From positions 372,001 to 436,000 of the forward strand of contig JAXLQV010000001.1 of assembly GCA_046331465.1 (NCBI GenBank): a DNA stretch of 64,000 nucleotides, in the 5' to 3' direction. Of the stretch, positions 42,495 to 51,484 are shown piece after piece. The notes under the pieces were generated by a model. The model was not told the DNA's origin. It did not search any database and was given only the letters and a program-made list of their open reading frames with translations. Origin of the DNA: UBA5066 sp046331465. GTDB lineage: Bacteria; Acidobacteriota; Thermoanaerobaculia; UBA5066. Positions within the stretch are counted from its first letter, which is position 1, and each line of letters starts with the position of its first letter. The translations under genes were made by a program, and so were the position numbers.

Positions 42495-43241
42495 ATGCGG
42501 GAGCGCGGGACTCAGGCACTACTGGCCCTGCAGGGGCTTCTTAGCCCGCGCCTTTGGCGCCGGAGCGTCGCGAACGTCGCCTCTCACGTCTACCACGCCT
42601 CGCTCCAGGCCTCCCGTCACCGCGCGGCCACATTTGGGCCGAGATGCACTGCGGATGCGTCGAGTCGACTGGAGCCGCCGGTTGACGTTGGACCGCGAAC
42701 GACTCTCCAATGCGTGACGCTCGGCCGATACAGCTTCATTGCATTCGAAGGGTGGCTTGGAAACGCCGACGTGGGCCGGTTCTGCTCGATTGGACCGCGC
42801 GCGATTATCGGAATCGGTAGGCACCCATCTCGAGGCTTTGTCTCGAGTCACCCGGCGTTCTACCAGAGTAGCCATCGTTTCGGAGGCCGCTTCGGAAGGT
42901 CCGCGTTTGACGAGGCGAAGCGAACGACGATTGGGTCGGATGTCTGGATCGGTGCAAACGCCTTCGTCTCCGCCGGGGTCACGATAGGTCATGGAGCTAT
43001 CGTCGGCGCCGGAGCCTTCGTCAATCGGAACGTGGAGCCGTACGAGGTGGTTGGCGGCCTACCTGCGAGAACGATAAGGTACCGGTACACCAGTGAGGAG
43101 AGGGAATGGCTACTGCAACTTTGTTGGTGGGATTGGACGACTGAGCAGCTGGAAAACTTCGGGTGGGCATTTCAGGACATCGCTACGTTGAAGCGAGCGC
43201 TCGTGAACCGCTCACGGGAGCAGTGCGACAAAAGCGATTGA
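42495..43241 (+). CDS. Hexapeptide-repeat O-acetyltransferase (xenobiotic/CatB type)
   Basis: It has 248 residues. Left-handed beta-helix repeats run from about residue 65 to 190 (VGPRTTLQCVTLGRYSFI, VGRFCSIGPRAIIGIGRHP, IGSDVWIGANAFVSAGVTIG, HGAIVGAGAFVNRNV), closing with YEVVGGLPARTIRYRY, as in CatB/WbbJ acetyltransferases. It probably acetylates a sugar. AGGAGG stands eight bases before the ATG and the upstream stop is three bases away. Confidence 0.87.
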   Translation: MRERGTQALLALQGLLSPRLWRRSVANVASHVYHASLQASRHRAATFGPRCTADASSRLEPPVDVGPRTTLQCVTLGRYSFIAFEGWLGNADVGRFCSIGPRAIIGIGRHPSRGFVSSHPAFYQSSHRFGGRFGRSAFDEAKRTTIGSDVWIGANAFVSAGVTIGHGAIVGAGAFVNRNVEPYEVVGGLPARTIRYRYTSEEREWLLQLCWWDWTTEQLENFGWAFQDIATLKRALVNRSREQCDKSD

Positions 43242-43382
43242 TCAGACAACGGCGGCATCGCTGAAGGCAAGCGAGATGGTCGTTGTGACAACGAAGCGCA
43301 CTGCCATGATGAAGCATGATGTTGGTGGCGCCTCGATCTCGATTCCGAGGCACAGCGAATCTGAGAGGCGGTTTGTGCCCTG

Positions 43383-44348
43383 ATGACTCAGCCGAAGCCG
43401 GTAGAACTGCCTCTGCAACTGCCGGGATGCGAGGAGACCTCCGCTCCATACGGGGGTCGCCTGGCGCTGGAGATGGTGGGCTGGCCGAACACAGTCGAGT
43501 GGTTTTGCGCCTTTGAAGAGCGCGCGAAGGCGTCAATGGGGAGATTCTTTCTCCCTGTGTATCGAATTGCCGATGGAGAGATGGAATTTCTGATTGGAGC
43601 GCGCCCGAATTGGGAGAGCGACAGTGTCTTAAGGGAGCTCGTGGCGGTAGCCCAGAAGAGAGTCGGCCTTCGAATCGAACGTGGCCGGGCAGGCTGGAAA
43701 CTCAAGCGGCCGGGCACGTCATGGGGAGAGACATACACGGCGGCCGAAAGGCGGCGCTTGAAGCCGTGGTACGGAGAGACACTCCTGGCCCTGTCACGCG
43801 ACGGAGTTCTGGCGCCGTTCCTCTATCGCGCGGCAAACGGCTGCTGCGCCGCGCTCCGAGGCCCCTTCCTTCAGTACCTCGAAAGACGGGGCATTCGACT
43901 TACTAAGGACAACTATGTCCCCTTCCACTTTCCGCTTTGGCTAGTGGCAGGCCCATGTTGGAGGACCTTCATCGAGGGAAAAAGGCTTCTCGTCATTACG
44001 CGCTGGACAGCGGAGCGCGAGTGTCGTGTCGCGACGGCGCTCAGGGAACTGGGTGCGGAAACGGTACAGTGGGTACCAATATCCTCAGGGAGGGCGCTCC
44101 TAGACAGGATCGACATCTCGGCTGTGAGACGTCCGGTTGACGTCTGCCTCGTCGGAGCAGGAATAGGCGCTTCAAACGTTCTTCTTCAGTTGCGGGAACT
44201 TGAGACCCTCTGTCTCGACGTGGGCGGATACCTGGATTGTCTCGTAGACCCCGATAGGACTTACCACGGCTTCATTCGCTCTCCAAATCGGAGTAGGTTG
44301 GCGGGCGATCCTGCCGACCCCGCACCAGACAAAAGGCGGGGTCCGTGA
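43383..44348 (+). CDS. Putative GT-D-fold glycosyltransferase (DUF1792-like)
   Basis: It has 321 residues. YRIADGEMEFLIGA near residue 59 resembles the RFGDGE block of GT-D enzymes, and VDVCLVGAGIGASNVLLQLR then CLDVGGYLD near the C-terminus resembles their GAG...DiG end. The middle (WLVAGPCWRTFIEGKRLLVI) fits a Rossmann-like strand. The assignment is by pattern only. Its end overlaps the Wzy-like gene by four bases, so it belongs to the polymer cassette. Confidence 0.55.
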   Translation: MTQPKPVELPLQLPGCEETSAPYGGRLALEMVGWPNTVEWFCAFEERAKASMGRFFLPVYRIADGEMEFLIGARPNWESDSVLRELVAVAQKRVGLRIERGRAGWKLKRPGTSWGETYTAAERRRLKPWYGETLLALSRDGVLAPFLYRAANGCCAALRGPFLQYLERRGIRLTKDNYVPFHFPLWLVAGPCWRTFIEGKRLLVITRWTAERECRVATALRELGAETVQWVPISSGRALLDRIDISAVRRPVDVCLVGAGIGASNVLLQLRELETLCLDVGGYLDCLVDPDRTYHGFIRSPNRSRLAGDPADPAPDKRRGP

Positions 44349-45634
44349 GAGTTGTTCCGGCGCGGGCGGCTGAGGTTAGCGTTGACGATGACCGCTCGGT
44401 CGAAGGCCCGGAGCGTAGCCAAGGGCCCGCCGAAATCCGATTCGAGATGCGGATCGGGCGGGAAGGCGCTCTGTCAACTCGTCTGTTTCAACTCGGATGC
44501 CTGATCTACGGCGTAAGTACGATCTATTATCTGCTGGTCGTACCAGATTGGGAGTTGGTGAAGCGGTCGATTCAGATTGGCGCCGGGCTGATTTGCGTGG
44601 CGGGATGGGCGGCCCTGTGGAGCAGAAACAGCGAGGCCCCGACTGAGTGCCGGGTCTTGGGAGGCTACGTCGTTCTCATGGGCCTCTACGGGACTCTCCG
44701 GGGAAACGCATGGAACTATCTTGCGTCAGACTTGCTGACCTTTGGGACTTTCTTTTGTACCACGTTGAGTTCACGCGCCGCGGTACGGGAGGCGACCCGC
44801 GTGCTCGCCGTGACGCTGACAGCTTCCGGCGTGCTGGCCTTGTGGATCCACGAGGATAGGGTGTGGGCGTTGGAGTCTATCGACCGCTTCGGTGGTGACC
44901 CGGGGTATGGCAGATTGGTGGCGGAGTGCCTTGGGCTTGGCGCCCTGCTCATCTTCTGGGCCAAGGGCCAGAGAAGAGCGTGGATGTACCTGCTCGGTGC
45001 GCTTGGATTGTCACTGGTCGGCCTGCTCGCCGTCCGCACGGCAACTCGAGAGTATGTGCTGTGGTTGTTCAGCGTGGCTCTTATCTGGGTCGCCGTCTCC
45101 CTGCGAGGCCGGCGGCGGATGATTGCACTGGGGTCGCTTGCCGTCGTTGCGATCGGAATATATCTGTTGGCGCTCAGGCTGAACCTGTTTGTCGCCTTGC
45201 GCGTGCAGGAAACAGACACACGAGAGGAGTATCGGCTCGAGGAGGCGCGGGCGTTGATTGACGAAATGCCGCCAATTGAGGTGGCTTTGGGGCGTGGCCT
45301 TGGCGGGACGCATCAGGTCGGCCTTTTCGCACTGGTCGAGGGAGGAACCGGTTCAGCGCATCTGGGATGGGCCCATCTGATTCTGAAGGGGGGCGTGATC
45401 TTCCTCGTTGTGTTGGGCTATACGCTCTGGCGAAGCGGCCGTGCCGCTCTTGTGGCAGGACTTCCATCGATACCGGGAAGCATGGCCTGGGTGGGTTGGG
45501 TGTTGATCACGGCATTTGTGGCTCATACCCGGTTTGCATATTTCAACCCTGGAAGCCTGCTGCTGGGCGTGTTGACGGGCGTAGGGCACCTCAGATCGAT
45601 TCCGGGTGGCAGAGCGCGTAGCGGACGGCCGTAG
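44345..45634 (+). CDS. wzy: Wzy-like O-antigen polymerase
   Basis: It would join lipid-linked repeat units in the periplasm. It has 429 residues with about ten hydrophobic helices from residue 45 on. A large loop lies before GRGLGGTHQVGLFALVEG and GSAHLGWAHLILKGGVIFLV, the place where O-antigen ligase/polymerase proteins carry their conserved G-rich and His block. Sequence is poorly conserved in this class, so the call rests on topology, that block and the Wzx neighbour. The GTG start overlaps the previous stop. Confidence 0.72.
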   Translation: MRVVPARAAEVSVDDDRSVEGPERSQGPAEIRFEMRIGREGALSTRLFQLGCLIYGVSTIYYLLVVPDWELVKRSIQIGAGLICVAGWAALWSRNSEAPTECRVLGGYVVLMGLYGTLRGNAWNYLASDLLTFGTFFCTTLSSRAAVREATRVLAVTLTASGVLALWIHEDRVWALESIDRFGGDPGYGRLVAECLGLGALLIFWAKGQRRAWMYLLGALGLSLVGLLAVRTATREYVLWLFSVALIWVAVSLRGRRRMIALGSLAVVAIGIYLLALRLNLFVALRVQETDTREEYRLEEARALIDEMPPIEVALGRGLGGTHQVGLFALVEGGTGSAHLGWAHLILKGGVIFLVVLGYTLWRSGRAALVAGLPSIPGSMAWVGWVLITAFVAHTRFAYFNPGSLLLGVLTGVGHLRSIPGGRARSGRP

Positions 45635-45818
45635 GCGCGGAGGGAAAGGGCAGGGAGGTGGCCGGGTTGCTGAGGCGAGGACGGGGCATGGAAGGGAAGG
45701 GGCTGTGCTCGGCAGGAGTGTGAGGGGGACTCGGCGGAAGGCCTTGGAATGCAAGGACGGGGAGGGGCGTGCGTCGATCGGACTGCCCGGACGTACTGCT
45801 GGTGGGAGGATCTAGGTC

Positions 45819-46982
45819 GTGGCGGAGGCCTGCAGAGGGGATGGTTGGCTCTGGATCGGTCCGAGCCTTGGTCGGGACGGGTTGGACGCGGAGTCCGCGA
45901 TAAGTCTTGCTGCCGCCAGGTGGCAGCGCGGCCTGCTAGCGGGACTGGCCGCGGTTGGACCTACGCCGCTGCCGGTTACGTACGTGCCCCACCGTCTATG
46001 GCCAAACGGTAAGGCGAGGATACGCGAAGGAGCGGCGAGCCTGGAGCCGTTGGAGAGAACGGTGGGGTACTGGAACGTGCCGGTACTCAGGGAACGATCG
46101 ATCGCTCACGAGTTGACCCTGGCGGCGACGGACCTACTGCGTGGATGGGGGTTACCGCGAGTCGTCGTTACCTACAACGTCGGAAGGAGGGTAGTGTCTG
46201 CAGCACTGACGATGAGGGCGCGGTTGGGAGTTCCGTGGATAGCGATCGTCGCGGATGTCGCCGACGGTGTCGAAAAGAGGCGGCAGATGGAAGCGATGGC
46301 GTCGGCGGACGGCTGCGTGTACCTTTCTTGGGAGGCCTTCTTAGGGGCCCCGGGAGAAAACAAACTCCACTTAGACGGCGGGGTGGATCGCCTGCCGGCG
46401 GGCGATGAAGGCTTCTCAGAGCCGGGCCTGATCGTCTATTCCGGGGCCCTGAATGAGTTCGGGGGCCTACCGCTCTTGCTCGAAGCCATGAGGGACAGCA
46501 GACTATCCGGGTGCCGACTCGTCCTAACGGGGCGCAACCCGCCTGCAGCCCTCTGTCGGGTGTCGCGAGTCGGCGACCGCATCGAGTTCGCGGGGACACT
46601 CTCTGAAGAGGACCTGGAGCGACTCTCGAAGAGAGCGGCTGTCTTCGTTAACCCGAGGCCACCTGAGGCGACGGCTAGTGTCTGGAACTTTCCTTCGAAA
46701 GTGCTTGAGTATTTGAGCTACGGAAAGCCGACCGTGAGCACATGGTCTCCGGGTTTGGCGCCGGAGTACCGCGACGTACTTGTGGTCGCGCGCGAAGGGT
46801 CCGCATCCGAGGTCGCACGTTCGGTCATGTTGGCGTTGCGAATGTCGAACGAAGAGCGGGCGATTCTGAGGGGAAGGATTTGTTCGTTCCTCGCGGAAGG
46901 ACGGACCTGGGAGCGGCAGGCGGCCCGACTGGCAGACTGGGTAAGTGGTCTATGGCCGACGGTGCGAAGGCACGGCCGTTGA
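45819..46982 (+). CDS. Glycosyltransferase family 4
   Basis: It has 387 residues. A GT-B fold is suggested by GLIVYSGALNEFGGLPLLLE, then LVLTGRNPP, IEFAGTLSEEDLERLSKRAA and the nucleotide-sugar block RPPEATASVWNFPSKVLEYL followed by SYGKPTVST with the E-x7-E-like pair. Substrates are unknown. The GTG start has GGGAGG nine bases upstream. The 184 bases before it are strongly purine-rich and carry no gene I can support. Confidence 0.8.
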   Translation: MAEACRGDGWLWIGPSLGRDGLDAESAISLAAARWQRGLLAGLAAVGPTPLPVTYVPHRLWPNGKARIREGAASLEPLERTVGYWNVPVLRERSIAHELTLAATDLLRGWGLPRVVVTYNVGRRVVSAALTMRARLGVPWIAIVADVADGVEKRRQMEAMASADGCVYLSWEAFLGAPGENKLHLDGGVDRLPAGDEGFSEPGLIVYSGALNEFGGLPLLLEAMRDSRLSGCRLVLTGRNPPAALCRVSRVGDRIEFAGTLSEEDLERLSKRAAVFVNPRPPEATASVWNFPSKVLEYLSYGKPTVSTWSPGLAPEYRDVLVVAREGSASEVARSVMLALRMSNEERAILRGRICSFLAEGRTWERQAARLADWVSGLWPTVRRHGR

Positions 46983-48136
46983 AACTCGTAGTCGTGCATA
47001 GCATTCCGAGTCCCTATCGCCTCCACCTTTTCGCGGCGCTGAGCCAGGCCTGCAAGAGGAGTGGCATCCAGTTCCGAGTCGAGTTCATGGCGAAGGAGCA
47101 CCAGGACCGAAAGCACTGGGCGTTTCGCAAGCAGGACGCCGGATTCACTTACCGGTTCTGGCAGGACGTTGGTCCTATGGCGGGAGGAAGGCGATGGCAC
47201 TGGAATCCGGAACTCCTTCGGGAACTCTGCCGTGAGTGTCCCGAGTTTCTAATGGTGGGTGGTATCTGGGACAGCGTGACCGGGGCGGCCTTGACAGCTT
47301 CAAAGCCGTGCGGAGCGCTTCTCTCATGGATAGAAGGAAACGCACGTCAGATGGGCCGAACAAGCGGCGTCGTCGGACGTGTCAAGCGTCTGTTGATGAC
47401 CATGCCAGACGCATTTGTAGTGCCCGGTGGGGTGGGCGAAGACTTCATTCGGGCGTACGAAGTCGGGAGGTCGAGACGGCCGGTTCTTCGCCTGCCGAAT
47501 CTCGTGGACGAAAGGCGCTTCCAGCCTCAGGGCCAGGCGGGCCGCGAGCAGGCCCGGAAGGAACTTGGAATACTGGGGGGCAGACGGGTTGCATTGTGGC
47601 CCGCTCGTCTGATCCCGGAGAAGGGGATTCTCGAGTTTCTCGCTTCCATCGAGCTCGAGGATTTCGCTGGCGGCAGCGTGCTTCTAGTTGGAGACGGTCC
47701 GCTGCGAGGGAGAATTCAGGCTGAGATCGAGAGGCGGGCGCTGGCATCTGTGTTCGAGCTGCGACCGTCGGTTCCGTACGAACAGATGCCGAACCTCTAC
47801 TGGGCGGCCGACCTCTTCTTGCTGCCCTCGATCCGGGACCAGAATCCACTCTCGGTTGTGGAAGCTCTTCATGCCGGGCTTCCTCTTCTTCTCTCGGGAA
47901 TGGCGGGAAACGCTGACGAGGCACTGACCGATGAGCGAAACGGCTGGCGGCTGGACCCTTCCAATCGGTCAGGCGTTCGGAAGGTCATCCGGGAAGCATT
48001 CACCGCTGACCGTTCAGAACTGGACAGGATGGGGGCGATATCCCGCACGGTGGGTGCGAAAAGGTGGGGTTCGGAAGAGGCAGCCAAGGCTTTCGTCGAG
48101 GCAATCCTCAGGCGCGTCGGGCAAGGCCTCGCATGA
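46952..48136 (+). CDS. Glycosyltransferase family 4
   Basis: It has 394 residues. The N-terminal LVVVHSIPSPYRLHLFAAL is the usual acceptor-domain opening. RRVALWPARLIPEKGILEFL, SVLLVGDGPLRGRIQAEIE, FELRPSVPYEQMPNLYWAAD and NPLSVVEALHAGLPLLLSGM make the GT4 donor domain. It starts 31 bases inside the previous gene, on ATG. Donor is unknown. Confidence 0.85.
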   Translation: MADGAKARPLKLVVVHSIPSPYRLHLFAALSQACKRSGIQFRVEFMAKEHQDRKHWAFRKQDAGFTYRFWQDVGPMAGGRRWHWNPELLRELCRECPEFLMVGGIWDSVTGAALTASKPCGALLSWIEGNARQMGRTSGVVGRVKRLLMTMPDAFVVPGGVGEDFIRAYEVGRSRRPVLRLPNLVDERRFQPQGQAGREQARKELGILGGRRVALWPARLIPEKGILEFLASIELEDFAGGSVLLVGDGPLRGRIQAEIERRALASVFELRPSVPYEQMPNLYWAADLFLLPSIRDQNPLSVVEALHAGLPLLLSGMAGNADEALTDERNGWRLDPSNRSGVRKVIREAFTADRSELDRMGAISRTVGAKRWGSEEAAKAFVEAILRRVGQGLA

Positions 48137-48209
48137 GAAAACGGGGGAAAGAACGAGCTATTCGGAGGAGGACTGTGCAACGCGCCTGTCCAAGGATCGT
48201 GCTGCCAGG

Positions 48210-49304
48210 GTGAACGTAGAGTTAGCCATCGATGCCGTTGGCGCGTTGCATGGCGGCGCCGCAAGGGTGGCTTGCGGCGCTGCGAACGCGGCGATTAGGT
48301 CCGAGGATGTGGCCTGCCTGACGGTGTTTGCCTCGCCAGCTCGGCGAAGGCGATTCGACTTTCCGTCGTCGCCGAAGGCGCGAATCCTCGAGGTGGTTAG
48401 CGACGGCGGAGGTCTCGAGCGTATCTGGTGGCTGTCGCAGGGAGCGGCGAACCTCTGCCGAAGCCTGGGGGTGTCGCATGCCCTGTTCCTCGGGGGAGGA
48501 GGGATGTCGGACGCGGAAGTCGTCCGGGGCCTTCTCATCCAGCAATCAATTCCCTTCGTCAAAGAGGGCCTTGAGAGCTTGGGAGTGGCGGACCGAGTCA
48601 GGTTCGCGGTCATTGGCGGCATGATGAAGTGGTCGGCTTCAGCGGCAGATGTCGTTCTCGTACAGACCGAGACGATGCGTTCGCTTGTGCGAAGCCAGCT
48701 TGCAGGCGATGTCCGGGCCGTGAGGGTAGTTCCGGTCGGGCCTTTCGAAGGAGCTTGTTGCGTGCGGTCAAGGGCACAGGTGACTCGGTCGCCGCGACGC
48801 AATCGGAGGATCCTGTACGTCGGTAACAGCTCGGGCTACAAGAACCTCGTCGTCCTTCGGTCTGCTCTCGACGCCCTCTCGTCGAACGGGCAAGGAGCGC
48901 TCCTCGTAGCCACCCTAAAGAAGGGAACGCTTGGGCCGGAGCGGTGCGACATAAGCGAGATCGGCTACGTCGAGGGAGACCGGCTCTGGACCGAGTATGA
49001 GCAGGCAGATTGCCTCGTGATGCCGTCACTCTCGGAGACGGTATGCCTCCCGCTTGTCGAAGCGATGGAGCGCGGCCTGCCCGTCGTCGTCTCCGACCGG
49101 CCCTACGCGAGGGAGGTCTGCGGCCCCGCCGCTGTCTACTTCGACCCGATGAGTCCCGAAGATCTGGCCCGAGCGGTGGTGGAAGCGACAGCGGATACCC
49201 CGGAGAGGGAGAGTCGAACGGAGGAGGGGCGTAGCCGGGCCGCGAAGTGGGTTTCCCCGGCGGCCTACGACGAGCTCATCCGCGCAGTGCTGGAGGCACG
49301 GTGA
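48210..49304 (+). CDS. Glycosyltransferase family 4
   Basis: It has 364 residues from the GTG at 48210. RRILYVGNSSGYKNLVVLRS, ALLVATLKKG, IGYVEGDRLWTEYEQADCLV and MPSLSETVCLPLVEAMERGL then PVVVSDRPYAREVCG match GT4 with the E-x7-E pair (Glu in SETV and VEAM). The start is uncertain because the frame stays open further upstream. The 3-prime half is nearer the high-GC style than the 5-prime half. It is the last gene of the lower-GC cassette. Confidence 0.83.
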   Translation: MNVELAIDAVGALHGGAARVACGAANAAIRSEDVACLTVFASPARRRRFDFPSSPKARILEVVSDGGGLERIWWLSQGAANLCRSLGVSHALFLGGGGMSDAEVVRGLLIQQSIPFVKEGLESLGVADRVRFAVIGGMMKWSASAADVVLVQTETMRSLVRSQLAGDVRAVRVVPVGPFEGACCVRSRAQVTRSPRRNRRILYVGNSSGYKNLVVLRSALDALSSNGQGALLVATLKKGTLGPERCDISEIGYVEGDRLWTEYEQADCLVMPSLSETVCLPLVEAMERGLPVVVSDRPYAREVCGPAAVYFDPMSPEDLARAVVEATADTPERESRTEEGRSRAAKWVSPAAYDELIRAVLEAR

Positions 49305-49338
49305 GAGCCGGCGTTTCAGCCGGATCGAGAAGCAAGAG

Positions 49339-51477
49339 GTGTACGTGAAGCACGTCGTTCAGGACGTCGGCTCCGGCCGCACGACGGTCGCCGAGACGCC
49401 ATGGCCCGCCCCCTCGCAGGGCGGGGTCCTGGTCGCGCTACGGGCATCGCTCGTCTCCGCCGGCACCGAACGCTACGTCGTGGACCTCGCCCGGAAGAGC
49501 CTCGTCGGGAAGGCGCGGCAGAGGCCGGACCACGTCAAGCGCGTCCTGCAGAAGGTGCGCGCCGAGGGGCTGCGGGCAACGTTCGAGCAGGTGCAGGCGA
49601 AGCTAGACGAGCCGATGCCTCTCGGGTACTCGGCCGCCGGGGTCGTCCTCGCGTGCGGCGCGGGCGTGGCGGACTTCAAGCCGGGAGACCGGGTGGCGGC
49701 GGCGCTGCCGCACGCTTCAGCGGGTGTCATCGGCCGCAACCTCTGCGCGCGCATCCCAGAGGGGGTGTCGTTCGAGTCGGCGGCCTACACCTCCGTAGCG
49801 GCCATCGGCCTCGAGGGGGTGCGCCTCGCTGAGACGACGCTCGGGAGCAGCGTCCTCGTCATCGGGCTCGGTCTCATCGGACAGATCTGCGTGGCGCTGC
49901 TGAAGGCCTCGGGGTGCCGCGTCTTCGGCACCGACCTGGACCCGGCGAAGCTGGCGCTCGCGAAGACGTTCGGCGCCGACGCGGTCGCGCTGGGCGGGAA
50001 CGCGGATGACATCCGCTCGTTCGCGGGGGGCTTCGGCGTCGATTCGGTCGTCATCACCGCGGCCACGGAGAGCAACGGGCCGATCGAGCTGGCGGCCGAG
50101 GTCTGCCGGCCGAAGGGGCGCATCGTCCTGGTGGGCGTCGCGGGTCTGAACATCCCCCGGCCGCCGTTCTTCCAGAAAGAGCTGGAGTTCACGGTGTCGT
50201 CCTCGCTCGGCCCGGGGCGGAACGACACGCTCTACGAGGAGAAGGGGATCGACTACCCGATCGGCTTCGCGCGCTGGACGGCGCAGCGGAACATGCAGGC
50301 CGTCCTCGAGCTGATGGCCGCGGGGAAGCTGCTGGTGGAGAAGCTGACGACGCACCGGCTCCCCATCGAGCGGGCGCCGGAGGCGTACGACCTGATCACG
50401 GGCGGGAAGGAACGCTACCTCGGCATCGTCCTCGAGTACCCGGAGGCGCCGGAGAAGCCGGCGCGGCGCGTCGACTTCGCGGCCCGGAAGGCGTCGGGCG
50501 AGCCGGGCTTCTCGCTGGTCGGCGCAGGCAACTTCGCCCGGCTCGTCATGCTCCCGGCACTGGACGCCGCGGGCGGCTTCCGCTGGCGCGGCATCTGCAC
50601 GGCCAAGGGGATGAGCGCGGAGCACACGGGGCGGACGAAGGGCTTCGCCTTCGCGACGACCGACCTCGAAGAGGTGCTGAGCGACGCGGAGACGTCGACG
50701 GTGCTCGTCGCGACGCGCCACGACCTGCACGCGGCGACGGTGATGAGGGCGCTGAGGGCGGGGAAGAACGTCTTCGTCGAGAAGCCGCTCTGCATCACGC
50801 CCGACGAGCTGTTCGAGATCGAGGCGCTGCTCCGGGAGCTGGGCGAGAAAGCGCCGCTCCTGATGGTCGGGTTCAACCGGCGCTTCGCGCCGGCGTCGGA
50901 CGAGCTGAGGAAGCACTTCGATGGCGTGACCCCGCTCAGCATCTCCTACCGCTTCGCGCCCGGCCCGATCCCTCCCGAGCACTGGACTCAGGACGAGGAA
51001 GTGGGCGGCGGGCGCATCGTGGGCGAAGCGTGCCACCCGCTCCACCTCTGCATCGCGTTCGCGGGGAGCCGGCCCGTGAAGGTGCACGCCGAGTCGGTCG
51101 CGAAGGTGGGCGGAGTGCAGACGACGGACGACCGCGTCTTCATCACGATGCGGCACGAGAACGGCTCCATCTCGTCGGTCTCGTACCAGGCGGGAGGAGA
51201 CAAGGCCTTCCCCGGGGAGCGGATCGAGGTGTTCGGCGGCGGCCGCGTGGGCACCGTCGACCAATGGGGCGACATTGAGCTTTGGCAAGGCGGCCATCGG
51301 AAGGCCCGGAACGGCGGGCGAGACAAGGGGCACCGCGCGGAGTTCAGGGAGCTGGTGCGGGCGGTGCGCGAGGGCGGCGCGTGGCCGATTCCGTGGGAGG
51401 AGATCCGGGGCGCCACGTGGGCCTCGCTCGCCGCGGTGCAGAGCCTGAGGACGGGAGAGCCGGTCGAGGCGGACTGA
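49339..51477 (+). CDS. Bi-domain oxidoreductase: medium-chain dehydrogenase fused to Gfo/Idh/MocA domain
   Basis: It has 712 residues. Residues 1 to about 365 are a zinc-type alcohol dehydrogenase-like domain (LGYSAAGVVLACGAGVADFK, LVIGLGLIGQICVALL). Residues 390 to 712 are a Gfo/Idh/MocA domain (FSLVGAGNFARLVMLPAL, VATRHDLHA, NVFVEKPLCITPDEL, GGRIVGEACHPLHL). This fusion is frequent in polysaccharide loci next to asparagine-synthase and heparinase-like genes, as here, but its reaction is not known to me. Oxidation then reduction at different carbons of one sugar is a plausible idea. GTG 49345 is an alternative start. Confidence 0.85.
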   Translation: MYVKHVVQDVGSGRTTVAETPWPAPSQGGVLVALRASLVSAGTERYVVDLARKSLVGKARQRPDHVKRVLQKVRAEGLRATFEQVQAKLDEPMPLGYSAAGVVLACGAGVADFKPGDRVAAALPHASAGVIGRNLCARIPEGVSFESAAYTSVAAIGLEGVRLAETTLGSSVLVIGLGLIGQICVALLKASGCRVFGTDLDPAKLALAKTFGADAVALGGNADDIRSFAGGFGVDSVVITAATESNGPIELAAEVCRPKGRIVLVGVAGLNIPRPPFFQKELEFTVSSSLGPGRNDTLYEEKGIDYPIGFARWTAQRNMQAVLELMAAGKLLVEKLTTHRLPIERAPEAYDLITGGKERYLGIVLEYPEAPEKPARRVDFAARKASGEPGFSLVGAGNFARLVMLPALDAAGGFRWRGICTAKGMSAEHTGRTKGFAFATTDLEEVLSDAETSTVLVATRHDLHAATVMRALRAGKNVFVEKPLCITPDELFEIEALLRELGEKAPLLMVGFNRRFAPASDELRKHFDGVTPLSISYRFAPGPIPPEHWTQDEEVGGGRIVGEACHPLHLCIAFAGSRPVKVHAESVAKVGGVQTTDDRVFITMRHENGSISSVSYQAGGDKAFPGERIEVFGGGRVGTVDQWGDIELWQGGHRKARNGGRDKGHRAEFRELVRAVREGGAWPIPWEEIRGATWASLAAVQSLRTGEPVEAD

Positions 51478-51484
51478 AGCCGGG

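Larger units (their letters stand above)
37658..49304 (+). other. Lower-GC glycan cassette (Wzx/Wzy and glycosyltransferase island)
   Basis: Ten genes and several loose gaps differ in base composition from both flanks. By my count the 60 bases from 43261 have 31 G/C, against 50 of 60 from 7501. Third codon positions are mixed rather than nearly all C/G. All genes lie on the plus strand and concern glycan assembly. This is the usual look of an exchanged O-antigen or capsule core between conserved flanking genes. The edges are approximate. Confidence 0.7.
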
